Shown here one piece after another: positions 24,225-32,336 of a DNA stretch of 64,000 bases. The stretch is from Clostridia bacterium (GTDB lineage: Bacteria > Bacillota > Clostridia > Christensenellales > Borkfalkiaceae): assembly GCA_017399185.1 (NCBI GenBank), contig JAFQEA010000016.1:147264-211263 (forward strand), in the 5' to 3' direction. The notes below the pieces were generated by a model. The model was not told the origin of the DNA. It did not search any database and saw only the letters and a program-made list of their open reading frames with translations. The translations under genes and the position numbers were made by a program. The first letter of the stretch is position 1. Each line of letters begins with the position of its first letter.

Positions 24225-26387
24225 ATGGATAAAAAACTACAAGTTAATAATCTCACAATATCATTTAGAACCCAAGCCGGTAAGGTTCAGGCTGTTCGTG
24301 ATATCAGCTTTGACCTTGAAAAGGGTGAAACTTTAGCAATCGTTGGCGAATCCGGTTCAGGTAAATCAGTTACGTCAAAAGCTATTATGGGTATTTCAGC
24401 AGTTAACGCTATCGTTGAAAGCGGTGAAATCATTTATGACGGTAAGGATTTATTAAAGATTTCTGAAGAAGAAATGGTTAAGCTCCGTGGTGACAAGATC
24501 GCAATGATCTTCCAAGACCCAATGTCAAGCTTGAACCCGATTATGAGAATCGGTCGTCAATTAACTGAAGCTATGCTTTTAAAGGCAAAAGCTTCAATGC
24601 GTAACGCAAGAACTATTTTCAACGCTCATCTTAAGCTTTTAAACAAAAACCTTGACGAAGCTTTAGGTGAAAGCGAAAAAGAAAATAACAGAAACATTTG
24701 CAAAACCTTTGACGAATTCTGTATCAATAGCGCAAAACTTGAAAGCGCTTACAACAAAATTCACCGTACGGCGGTCGAACTTAAGCTTGACCTTGAACAC
24801 GCTTTATTCTTGGTTTCTAAAAACCACGAAATCGACGAAAGAAAGGTTTTAAAGACTGCTATTACTCAAATGCCTTTAACCGCTCACCCTGATATCGTAG
24901 TTATGACCGATGAAATCAAAAACGATATTGAAGAACTTAAAGCAGGGCTTAAGAGTTTAGGTTTATTCGGTAAGGTTGACGCTTTACCTGGTAATACTAA
25001 AGAAATCTTACAAAAATTCGTAGGCATTTTAGAAAAGGCTATTGACAGACCAAAGCCAAACTACTTCACGCTTGGCTACTATATGCTCAAAAATCCTGAC
25101 GCTAACGTTGACGATTTATCTATCGAAGACTTAACAAAGCTTACAAGGGAATTTTTGGACAACGACTTTATGATTGACTTTATCGCTAAAGGCGAAAAGG
25201 CAGTTGCAAACAGCCGTCAAAAATCATTAGATAAGAAGCAAGCTTTACTTGCTCAGCTTGAATCTGCAAAAGAACATTTCAAAGCAGCAGAACTTGATAA
25301 AAAGGCTACTAACGGGCTTATAGCCCAACTTTCTAAGGGCGTTGAAGATGCAATCGACCACTTGACTATCCATAAAAACAATATGGAATATATCTTTAGG
25401 TCAAGCATCAAAAACGAAGTTAACAAGTACTTTACGGCTATAATTAACAACCCTAAGGAACAAAAACGTTTTGATAAACAAACGGCGAAATTTAATAAAC
25501 TTATCGAAAAAGGCAAGCAACCTGACTGGAAGGTCGTACCTGCTGCTCTTACCGATTTAGAGCTTGTTAAAGCAAACGCAATTAGAATTATTCAAAACTT
25601 GATTGATTCTTATAATAGTGATTTATCTAAAGATAACGTGTTTGACGCTCATCAAGAAATGGTTGACCTTATCGACTTCTTAAAGGAACAAGCTTCCGCA
25701 GTTGTTTATAAGGTTACGCCAAAGATGGCAAAAGCTAAAGCTATTAAGCTTATGGAAGAAGTTGGTATCCCTGAACCTGCAATCAGATACAATCAGTATC
25801 CGTTTGAATTTTCAGGCGGTATGAGACAACGTATCGTTATCGCAATCGCGCTTGCGGCAAATCCTGACATCTTAATCTGCGACGAGCCAACAACCGCGTT
25901 AGACGTTACTATCCAATCTCAAATCTTAGAGCTTATCAACAAAATTAAGGTTGAAAGAAACTTATCCGTTATCTTTATTACTCACGACTTGGGCGTTGTT
26001 GCTAATATGGCTGACAGAATCGCAGTTATGTACGCTGGTAAGATTGTTGAATACGGCACGGCTGAAGACGTTTTCTACGACCCACGTCATCCTTACACTT
26101 GGGCGCTACTTGCATCAATGCCTGACTTGGATACCGATGATAAGCTTGACGCTATCCCCGGTACGCCACCAAACATGATTTACCCACCAAAGGGCGACGC
26201 GTTTGCGGCAAGAAACAAATACGCTTTAGAGATTGACTTTGAAGTTCAACCACCAATGTTTAAGATTTCTGACACACACTATGCAGCAACCTGGTTATTA
26301 CACCCAGACGCACCTAAAGCGCAACCACCAAAGATTATTCTTGACCGTATTGCGCGTATGAAAAACTTGAACAAGGAGGAAAACTAA
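24225..26387 (+). CDS. oppD: Oligopeptide ABC transporter ATPase OppD with ~380-residue insertion (720 aa)
   Basis: The ends form a normal OppD: Walker A GESGSGKSVTSK (residues 41-52), Q-loop FQDPMSSLNP (96-105), signature FSGGMRQR (from 529), Walker B ILICDEPTTALD, and a switch His in FITHD. Between about residues 120 and 500, in the helical subdomain, lies a mostly helical, Lys/Glu-rich insertion; the family has about 20 residues there. The C-terminal peptide-transporter tail keeps its Pro-Pro and His landmarks but lacks the four Cys present in many homologues. Energises peptide uptake together with OppF. Confidence 0.9.
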   Translation: MDKKLQVNNLTISFRTQAGKVQAVRDISFDLEKGETLAIVGESGSGKSVTSKAIMGISAVNAIVESGEIIYDGKDLLKISEEEMVKLRGDKIAMIFQDPMSSLNPIMRIGRQLTEAMLLKAKASMRNARTIFNAHLKLLNKNLDEALGESEKENNRNICKTFDEFCINSAKLESAYNKIHRTAVELKLDLEHALFLVSKNHEIDERKVLKTAITQMPLTAHPDIVVMTDEIKNDIEELKAGLKSLGLFGKVDALPGNTKEILQKFVGILEKAIDRPKPNYFTLGYYMLKNPDANVDDLSIEDLTKLTREFLDNDFMIDFIAKGEKAVANSRQKSLDKKQALLAQLESAKEHFKAAELDKKATNGLIAQLSKGVEDAIDHLTIHKNNMEYIFRSSIKNEVNKYFTAIINNPKEQKRFDKQTAKFNKLIEKGKQPDWKVVPAALTDLELVKANAIRIIQNLIDSYNSDLSKDNVFDAHQEMVDLIDFLKEQASAVVYKVTPKMAKAKAIKLMEEVGIPEPAIRYNQYPFEFSGGMRQRIVIAIALAANPDILICDEPTTALDVTIQSQILELINKIKVERNLSVIFITHDLGVVANMADRIAVMYAGKIVEYGTAEDVFYDPRHPYTWALLASMPDLDTDDKLDAIPGTPPNMIYPPKGDAFAARNKYALEIDFEVQPPMFKISDTHYAATWLLHPDAPKAQPPKIILDRIARMKNLNKEEN
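25308..25333 (-). repeat. 26-bp dispersed element, copy 9 (inside oppD insertion)
   Basis: Minus-strand reading GAAAGTTGGGC, TATAA, GCCCGTTAGT; coding for TNGLIAQLS on the plus strand. Confidence 0.6.
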
Positions 26388-27637
26388 TGAAAAGAAATTT
26401 CGATAATGCCGAAACTTTAATCACAGTTGACAACCTTTGTCAGTTTTTCAAAATGGGTAAGCGTGAACTTAAAGCCGTAAACAACGTTAGCTTTGACATC
26501 AAAAAAGGCGAAGTTTTCGGGCTTGTAGGCGAATCTGGCTGTGGTAAAACGACTACTGGTAGAACCATTATTAAGCTTTACAACGCAACAAGCGGTAACG
26601 TTTACTTTGAAGGCCAACGTATTGTTGCCGGTACGCGCTCATACAAAGAAAACATTAAACAAAAACGCGAAGAGCTTAAAAAGGCCATCGAAGCCTTAGA
26701 TAAGAATTCAGCTGAATTCAGTACTGAAAAGGCACGCTTAACAGCTGAAGCAAACGCTTACATTAAAGCACAACGTGAAGAAATTAAAAAAGCTAATTAC
26801 GACCAAAAGAATTGCGATAAGGTTTACGCTGAAAAGCTTCAAAAGGAACTTCACGCAAAGTATGAAGAATTGATTAACAACGCTTCAACTGATGAAGAAA
26901 AGGCAAACCTTAAAGCTGAATTGGACAAAGAGCTTAAAAAGGCAAAAAGGGCTAAACTCGTTACGAAAATCCAAATGATTTTCCAAGACCCTATCGCTTC
27001 CTTGGACCCACGTATGACCGTTAGGGAAATCATCTCTGAAGGGCTTGTTATCCAAGGCGAAAAGGACAAAAAGGTTATCGATGAAAAGGTTTTCGAGATG
27101 CTTGAGCTTGTTGGTCTTGTTCGTGAACACGCAGGCCGTTACCCGCACGAATTCTCAGGCGGTCAACGTCAACGTATCGGTGTAGCACGTTCAATTATCA
27201 TGCAACCTGATATGATTATCGCTGACGAACCTGTTTCCGCTTTGGACGTATCAATTCAGGCACAGGTTATCAACCTTTTAAACGAGCTTCGTGAAAAGAT
27301 GGGCTTAACAATTTTGTTCATCGCGCACGACTTATCGGTTGTTAAGTATTTCTCTGACCGTATTGGCGTTATGTACTTTGGTAACATGGTTGAGCTTGCT
27401 TCTTCAGACGAGTTGTTTGCTCATCCTCTACACCCATATACAAAATCACTTCTTTCAGCAATTCCGCTACCTGACCCGAATTACGAAAAGCAAAGAAAGC
27501 GTATTGTTTATAATCCAATCGCTGAACACGACTATTCTGTTAATAAGCCAAGTATGCGTGAAGTTGCACCAAACCACTTTGTTTACTGCAACGATGCTGA
27601 ATTTGAGAAGTATCAACAACAGTTACAAGGCAAATAG
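26387..27637 (+). CDS. oppF: Oligopeptide ABC transporter ATPase OppF with coiled-coil insertion (416 aa)
   Basis: Walker A GESGCGKTTTGR (48-59), Q-loop FQDPIASLDP (199-208), signature FSGGQRQR (256-263) and Walker B MIIADEPVSALD are intact. Residues about 82-190 are an insertion between the Walker A half and the Q-loop, almost entirely Lys/Glu/Ala with heptad-like spacing, so a coiled coil is likely. Usual OppF is 310-330 residues. The start codon overlaps the oppD stop by one base (TAATG). OppF pairs with OppD under OppB and OppC. Confidence 0.9.
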   Translation: MKRNFDNAETLITVDNLCQFFKMGKRELKAVNNVSFDIKKGEVFGLVGESGCGKTTTGRTIIKLYNATSGNVYFEGQRIVAGTRSYKENIKQKREELKKAIEALDKNSAEFSTEKARLTAEANAYIKAQREEIKKANYDQKNCDKVYAEKLQKELHAKYEELINNASTDEEKANLKAELDKELKKAKRAKLVTKIQMIFQDPIASLDPRMTVREIISEGLVIQGEKDKKVIDEKVFEMLELVGLVREHAGRYPHEFSGGQRQRIGVARSIIMQPDMIIADEPVSALDVSIQAQVINLLNELREKMGLTILFIAHDLSVVKYFSDRIGVMYFGNMVELASSDELFAHPLHPYTKSLLSAIPLPDPNYEKQRKRIVYNPIAEHDYSVNKPSMREVAPNHFVYCNDAEFEKYQQQLQGK

Positions 27638-27640
27638 TTT

Positions 27641-28048
27641 ATGAAAGACAAGCGTTCAACCATAATTAAATACGCGATTGCTGCAGTTATTGGGTTAGTT
27701 ATTGCCGCAACCTATATATTTTCAAACAAAGTTTTAAAGCAAGATGACCCAAGTAAGGTTATGCAAATTTTGGCTGATGGGTTTTCTATAGGTGGCGTAT
27801 TGCTTGTAATGGCAGGGCTTCTAACCTTTTGCACTAAACAAGGCGTGTTTGACGGTCTTGGTTATTCGTTTGAAACTATTTTCGTTACAAGAAACTGGTC
27901 AAAACGTAGGTTTGAAGACAGACGCAGCTTTAAAGAGTACAAGGAAGAAAAATCAAAAAAGCGCACGACAAGCTGGTTTTTGGTTATCGTTGGCGGTATA
28001 GAGTTTTTGATTTCCTGCGTCTTTTTAGGATTATACTATATAGTTTAA
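27641..28048 (+). CDS. Small membrane protein, DUF3899-like (135 aa)
   Basis: Two hydrophobic segments at the N-terminus (residues 9-27 and 47-65), a basic middle stretch (RNWSKRRFEDRRSFKEYKEEK) and one C-terminal helix are visible. The pattern, with the conserved basic loop, fits DUF3899 proteins of Bacillota, whose function is unknown. It begins three bases after the oppF stop, so it is probably the last gene of the opp transcript. Confidence 0.65.
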   Translation: MKDKRSTIIKYAIAAVIGLVIAATYIFSNKVLKQDDPSKVMQILADGFSIGGVLLVMAGLLTFCTKQGVFDGLGYSFETIFVTRNWSKRRFEDRRSFKEYKEEKSKKRTTSWFLVIVGGIEFLISCVFLGLYYIV

Positions 28049-28116
28049 TATCAAATAAATCCGTTGATAGATTCGGCGGATTTATTTTTATCCGAGGTGT
28101 TTTAAGGAGAGTAATT

Positions 28117-28410
28117 ATGGCAAAAAATCAAGCCGAGCTTAATAAAAATCTTGTTAAGGTTTTAGCAAAAATAACTGATGAAACGCAAATGTGTGAGTTT
28201 TTACGTGACCTGCTTACCGAAAAGGAAATGGATAACTTGGCAACAAGACTGAATTGCGCGTACTTACTATATTCAGGCAAAACCTATTCTGCCGTTATTG
28301 AAGAAACTAAATTGTCAAGCACAACCTTGTCAAGGATATCACGCTGTCTTCGCCAAGGTACAGGCTACAACGCTGTCCTAAATATCCAAAAAGAAACCTT
28401 TAAAGACTAA
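28117..28410 (+). CDS. yerC: YerC/YecD-type TrpR-related DNA-binding protein
   Basis: The 97-residue protein matches the YerC/YecD family of TrpR-like repressors: FLRDLLTEKEMDNLATRL is followed by a helix-turn-helix with recognition helix KLSSTTLSRISRCL and the tail GTGYN. TrpR itself binds tryptophan; the ligand of YerC proteins is not known. AAGGAGAG lies six bases before the ATG. It is downstream of the opp genes but separated by a small hairpin, so it may have its own promoter. Confidence 0.85.
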   Translation: MAKNQAELNKNLVKVLAKITDETQMCEFLRDLLTEKEMDNLATRLNCAYLLYSGKTYSAVIEETKLSSTTLSRISRCLRQGTGYNAVLNIQKETFKD

Positions 28411-28422
28411 CTTTAAACAATA

Positions 28423-28472
28423 AAAAAGCACCCTATAGGTCTATTAACGACACTATAGGGTGCTTTTTTATT
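28423..28472. terminator. Strong bidirectional terminator (yerC / copA)
   Basis: AAAAAAGCACCCTATAG pairs with CTATAGGGTGCTTTTTT across a 14-base loop between two convergent genes. Confidence 0.92.
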
Positions 28473-28480
28473 TTGCTAAA

Positions 28481-28684
28481 TTAGTTTAAAACCGTGTATC
28501 CTTCGTCTTCAATCGCGGCTTTAGCTTGGGCTACGATAAAGGCTTCGGTATGTTCGATTTCAACTGTTTTTGTAGTGTGGTCTGCTTTGCAGGATACAAC
28601 GCCGTCAAGCTTTGTAACGGCTTTTTGCACGTGGTTTTCGCAATGCATACACATCATACCTTCAACGTTTAATACTGTTTTCAT
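28481..28684 (-). CDS. copZ: CopZ-like copper chaperone domain, possible internal translation start
   Basis: Inside the copA frame, ATGAAAACAG is preceded by GGAGA four bases upstream. The 67-residue product would be a complete heavy-metal-associated domain with Met-x-Cys-x-x-Cys (GMMCMHC), the size of stand-alone CopZ. Either the two genes fused by loss of a stop codon or both a fused and a free form are made. The internal start is seen in sequence; its use is inference. Confidence 0.45.
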   Translation of the reverse strand: MKTVLNVEGMMCMHCENHVQKAVTKLDGVVSCKADHTTKTVEIEHTEAFIVAQAKAAIEDEGYTVLN

Positions 28685-31045
28685 AATATCTCCATTTTGA
28701 CGGCTTGGTTGTCCGTCATTTATTATTTGATTAGTGGTGTTGTTTTCAAGGGTGCATTTATCAGTACAATCGGTGGAAGTTTTTTGTTCGATTGACTTAC
28801 CAAAAAGGTTAAGCCTTAATGCGTTTAATACAACGCTTACGCTTGAAAAGCTCATACAAACCGATGCTAATGCAGGGGATAATTCCAACCCAAGCCAGCT
28901 AAACGCACCTGCGGCAATCGGGATTGCAATGGTGTTATAAATAAGTGCCCAGAATAAGTTTTCCTTAATGATTGTGACAACTTTTTTAGATAACGTTATG
29001 CAGGAAGTAACGCCATCAAGGCTCTTTTTTGCGATAACAACGTCAGCAGATTCTATTGCAATATTCGTGCCCGTGCCGACGGCAATACCGATATCTGCTG
29101 CGGTTAAAGCAGGCGCGTCGTTAATCCCGTCGCCAACCATTGCAACGCGGTGTGTCTTTTTAAGATCTATCACGGCGTGTGCCTTTCCGTCAGGTAAAAC
29201 TTCAGCAATAACGTTTTCAGAATCAATGTCAAGCTGCTTTGCAACAGCATTTGCTACAACGCGGTTATCACCCGTTAGCATATAAACCTTTATACCAAGG
29301 TTTTTGATTATCTGAATTTGCTCCTTTGCCCCTTTCTTTATTTTGTCGGCAACAGCAATCAAGCCTAAAATTTGACCGCACTTTGCAAAGATAAGTGGCG
29401 TTTTGCCGTCGCTTGCAAGGGACTCAATAAGGCTTAAAGCACAAGACGTGTCAACTCCGTTTTCCTGCATCAATTTAAGGTTACCACCAATAACGGCTTG
29501 TCCGTCAAGGCTTGCAACAACGCCCTTGCCGGCGATTTCCTTAAAGTTTTCCAGTATAACTTCATTAATCGGTGTAAACGAATCAACAACGGCTTTGCCT
29601 AGCGGGTGACTGCTTTTTGCTTCAAGCGCGACTGCAATATCAATAAGATTGTCGCGCGTAAAGCCGTTTAAGGGGATAACGTCGGTTACGTGTGCGTTGC
29701 CTTCGGTTAGCGTACCTGTTTTATCAAATACAATCGCCGTTATTTTGCCCGTGTTTTCAAGCGCAGTTGCGTTTTTGAAAAGAACGCCAAGTTTAGCAGC
29801 CCTTCCGCTACCTGCCATAATGGCAACGGGGGTTGCAAGGCCCAACGCGCACGGACAGCTAACAACAAGCACCGAAACTGCGTGCGTTAGCGAAGTTCCT
29901 ATCGTGTGGGTTATGATAAGCCAGACAATAAGAACGATTAAAGAAAGCCCCATAACGGCAGGCACAAAAGCCCCTGCAACCCTGTCTGCAATTTTAGCGA
30001 TAGGCGCTTTGGTAAGGGAAACGTTTTTAACAAGCTCGATTATTTTGCCGAGCGTCGTGTCGTCACCAACGTGACTTGCTTTTATGATTACGTGGCCGTT
30101 AAGGTTTATCGTTGCTGAAAACACCTTGTCACCGCTAACCTTGTCAACGGGAAGGCTTTCGCCCGTCAGGGAAGACTCATCTGCCGAGCATTGACCTTTA
30201 ACAATAACACCGTCCACAGGGAAGCTTTCACCTGCGCGCACAACGATTAAATCACCAACCTTGATTTGAGTGATTTCTTTAGTGATTTCTTTACCGTCCT
30301 CAAGCACGCGCGCGCTTTGCGGAGCAAGTGCCATAAGTGATTTTAACGCATTTGTCGTGCGACCTTTTGATAAAGCTTCGAGCATCTTGCCAAGCGTAAT
30401 AAAAATAAGAATCATGGCAGAGCCGTCAAAGTATAGACCGTGCTTTAACTCGGTTGCGCGCGTCAAATCACCTTTATTTATCGCGCTAAATATAAGGAAG
30501 GTTATAACCGTGCTGTAAATAAAGCTTGTGCCGCTACCAAGGGCGATAAGCGAATCCATATTAGGCGAAAGCTTTAAAAGGTTTTTGCCGCCAACGATAA
30601 AAAACTTGCCGTTGATAACTAAAACGCTCAAGCAAAGCAAAAGCTGTATAATTGCAAGATACCCTGCGTTTTTTGCCGCCCCTAAATTAAAGGGTAGCGC
30701 CAGCCCAACCATGTGCCCCATTGCAAAATACATAAGCACGATAAGCAGTACAGCACTTATAATAAGCCGTGTAATCATCGGCTTTATTTCTTGCGATAAT
30801 CGACCTATAGCCCCACTTTTTGAAGAATTTTTAAGCACTTCACACGTGTAGCCGGCGCTAATGACGGCAGAAATAATCTCGTTATCGGAAAGCTTTTTGT
30901 CACAAGTAACAAGCATTTCGCCGGTCAAAAGATTAACCATAACGCTTTGGACTTTGTCAAGCTTACTAACAGCCTTTTCAACACGCGCGGAGCAAGCAGA
31001 GCAGGTCATACCGCCAACTTTAAATTTTTGTGTGCGAATTTCCAT
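28481..31045 (-). CDS. copA: Copper-exporting P1B-type ATPase CopA fused to a C-terminal CopZ-like domain (854 aa)
   Basis: An N-terminal metal-binding domain has [15 protein letters not shown]; the membrane site is SCPCALG (residues 396-402), the phosphorylated Asp is 441 in DKTGT, and the SSHPLG and [10 protein letters not shown] motifs are present. It exports Cu+ using ATP. Unusually, after the last membrane helix a ~45-residue linker leads to a second metal-binding domain (GMMCMHC, from residue 788) that looks like the chaperone CopZ. That domain has its own ATG and ribosome site. Codons 75-83 come from a copy of the 26-bp element. Confidence 0.92.
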   Translation of the reverse strand: MEIRTQKFKVGGMTCSACSARVEKAVSKLDKVQSVMVNLLTGEMLVTCDKKLSDNEIISAVISAGYTCEVLKNSSKSGAIGRLSQEIKPMITRLIISAVLLIVLMYFAMGHMVGLALPFNLGAAKNAGYLAIIQLLLCLSVLVINGKFFIVGGKNLLKLSPNMDSLIALGSGTSFIYSTVITFLIFSAINKGDLTRATELKHGLYFDGSAMILIFITLGKMLEALSKGRTTNALKSLMALAPQSARVLEDGKEITKEITQIKVGDLIVVRAGESFPVDGVIVKGQCSADESSLTGESLPVDKVSGDKVFSATINLNGHVIIKASHVGDDTTLGKIIELVKNVSLTKAPIAKIADRVAGAFVPAVMGLSLIVLIVWLIITHTIGTSLTHAVSVLVVSCPCALGLATPVAIMAGSGRAAKLGVLFKNATALENTGKITAIVFDKTGTLTEGNAHVTDVIPLNGFTRDNLIDIAVALEAKSSHPLGKAVVDSFTPINEVILENFKEIAGKGVVASLDGQAVIGGNLKLMQENGVDTSCALSLIESLASDGKTPLIFAKCGQILGLIAVADKIKKGAKEQIQIIKNLGIKVYMLTGDNRVVANAVAKQLDIDSENVIAEVLPDGKAHAVIDLKKTHRVAMVGDGINDAPALTAADIGIAVGTGTNIAIESADVVIAKKSLDGVTSCITLSKKVVTIIKENLFWALIYNTIAIPIAAGAFSWLGLELSPALASVCMSFSSVSVVLNALRLNLFGKSIEQKTSTDCTDKCTLENNTTNQIINDGQPSRQNGDIMKTVLNVEGMMCMHCENHVQKAVTKLDGVVSCKADHTTKTVEIEHTEAFIVAQAKAAIEDEGYTVLN
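30795..30821 (-). repeat. 26-bp dispersed element, copy 10 (inside copA)
   Basis: Minus-strand reading AAAAGTGGGGC, TATAG, GTCGATTATC; in the coding direction of copA it specifies K-S-G-A-I-G-R-L. Confidence 0.75.
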
Positions 31046-31054
31046 AACTCACCA

Positions 31055-31072
31055 TTAGATTTATTAATCTAA
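31055..31072. promoter_or_regulatory. Candidate operator of copA
   Basis: TTAGATT and AATCTAA form a perfect inverted repeat around TATT, directly downstream of the copA -10 box, where a bound repressor would block transcription. It does not match the CopY box (TACAnnTGTA). The regulator is not encoded nearby. Confidence 0.45.
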
Positions 31073-31100
31073 TTTTAACACAAAAAATAAAGATTGTAAA
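31072..31100 (-). promoter_or_regulatory. copA promoter
   Basis: Minus-strand TTTACA, 17 bases, TAAAAT, 27 bases before the copA start. Confidence 0.72.
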
Positions 31101-31150
31101 CAAACTTTTGGCTAAAATCAACCGCTAAACAAACAAATGTTAGCAATGGC

Positions 31151-31657
31151 TTACAAGACGTGGCATATAAAGCAAGCAAAAACCACGGAAATAAAGTTAG
31201 ATACTAAAACTATTAAAACTGGTAAAAGCTTTGGCTTGTTTTTGCAGGCAGAAAAGTAAACCGCGCTGATATAAAAAATAGTTTCGCTACTGCCGTAAAT
31301 TGTTGCGGCAACCCTTGATATATAGCTATCCACACCGTTTTCCTGCATGATTTTAGTGACCAAGCTTAAGCTGCCGCTACCTGAAAACGGCTTTAATAAA
31401 ATAAGCGGAACAAGCCTTTTATCAACACCAAAAAAATTGAAAAAGTTAGCCAATAGGTCGATTAACGCATTATTTAGGCCGCTTAAAGTGAAAAGCTCGG
31501 TCATGATAGATATAGCAACAAGATAAGGTAAGATACCTAATACAAGCTCAAAAGCCTTGCGTGCACCGCCAACGAAAATATCGTAAGTCTTTTGTTTTTT
31601 TATAGCGGCGAGCAAAAAGACCAAAATAATAAATAAAGGAATAATGCGTTCAATCAT
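31151..31657 (-). CDS. spmB: Spore maturation protein B
   Basis: The 168-residue membrane protein has about five hydrophobic helices and the nucleoside-recognition (gate) domain pattern, including LKPFSGSGSLSLV and ATIYGSSETIFYISAVYF, which is diagnostic of SpmB. In Bacillus SpmA and SpmB are needed for full dehydration of the spore core. Its start overlaps the spmA stop by four bases. Confidence 0.9.
   Translation of the reverse strand: MIERIIPLFIILVFLLAAIKKQKTYDIFVGGARKAFELVLGILPYLVAISIMTELFTLSGLNNALIDLLANFFNFFGVDKRLVPLILLKPFSGSGSLSLVTKIMQENGVDSYISRVAATIYGSSETIFYISAVYFSACKNKPKLLPVLIVLVSNFISVVFACFICHVL
31441..31467 (+). repeat. 26-bp dispersed element, copy 11 (inside spmB)
   Basis: Reads AAAAGTTAGCC, AATAG, GTCGATTAACG antisense to spmB. 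Confidence 0.55.
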
Positions 31658-32199
31658 CTTTTATAAAAAACGTGCACCAAGGATATTGATAATACAAGCG
31701 AAATTATGCTGCATATAAGTATTGGCAAAAAAACGTCCGTAGGGGATAAAGAACCAAGGCCTGCTTTAAGCGAAATAATAGACGTTGGCACAAGCTGAAT
31801 GGGCGTGCAGGCAAGTATGAACATCATCGTTTGCTGATAGGTGCTACCGTGTCTATCCAAAAGTGATTGTGTTTTTATGCCTATGGGCGTTGCCGCGCTT
31901 GATAAGCCAAGAAAGTTACTTGATAGGTATAAGCTTAATAAATCTTCGCACTCATTGCTCGTTTTGCCAAATAAAAAGCTAATAGGCTTTTTCATAATTT
32001 TTGCAATTAATCGGCTTATACCCCCACTTTTAATAAGTTCAAGCACTCCAAGCCAAAAGCAATAAACACACATTAGCTTAAACGATAGCTGAACGGCTTT
32101 TTGCGTGCCGCTGTTTATCGCAAGCAAAACCCCGCTTGGGTTAACAACAAGTAAAACCCCGATTGATAAAACGCAAAAAAAAGTAAAAATAAGGTTCAT
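31654..32199 (-). CDS. spmA: Spore maturation protein A
   Basis: The 181-residue membrane protein carries the paired gate domain (nucleoside recognition family), with LSSNFLGLSSAATPIGIK typical of SpmA. It is followed by spmB with an ATGA overlap. Its residues around KSGGISRL come from an in-frame copy of the 26-bp element; the same peptide pattern appears in CopA. Confidence 0.9.
   Translation of the reverse strand: MNLIFTFFCVLSIGVLLVVNPSGVLLAINSGTQKAVQLSFKLMCVYCFWLGVLELIKSGGISRLIAKIMKKPISFLFGKTSNECEDLLSLYLSSNFLGLSSAATPIGIKTQSLLDRHGSTYQQTMMFILACTPIQLVPTSIISLKAGLGSLSPTDVFLPILICSIISLVLSISLVHVFYKR
32005..32031 (-). repeat. 26-bp dispersed element, copy 12 (inside spmA)
   Basis: Minus-strand reading AAAAGTGGGGG, TATAA, GCCGATTAAT; in the coding direction it specifies K-S-G-G-I-S-R-L-I. 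Confidence 0.75.
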
Positions 32200-32256
32200 A
32201 AACCACCAAATATTACAAATTTATGTCAAAGTTTAGGCTAATATGATTTAATTAAA

Positions 32257-32285
32257 TTTACTTTTTAACTAATTTATGTTATAAA
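32257..32285 (+). promoter_or_regulatory. metG promoter
   Basis: TTTACT, 17 bases, TATAAA, about 50 bases before the metG start. Confidence 0.68.
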
Positions 32286-32336
32286 TATAGTTAAGACTAA
32301 TAATTTTGCCCGTTTTTTGGCGGGATGAGGCACAAA

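Noticed and set aside
32286..32336. T-box leader before metG
   Set aside because: The leader is about 45 bases; no specifier stem, T-box sequence or antiterminator is visible.
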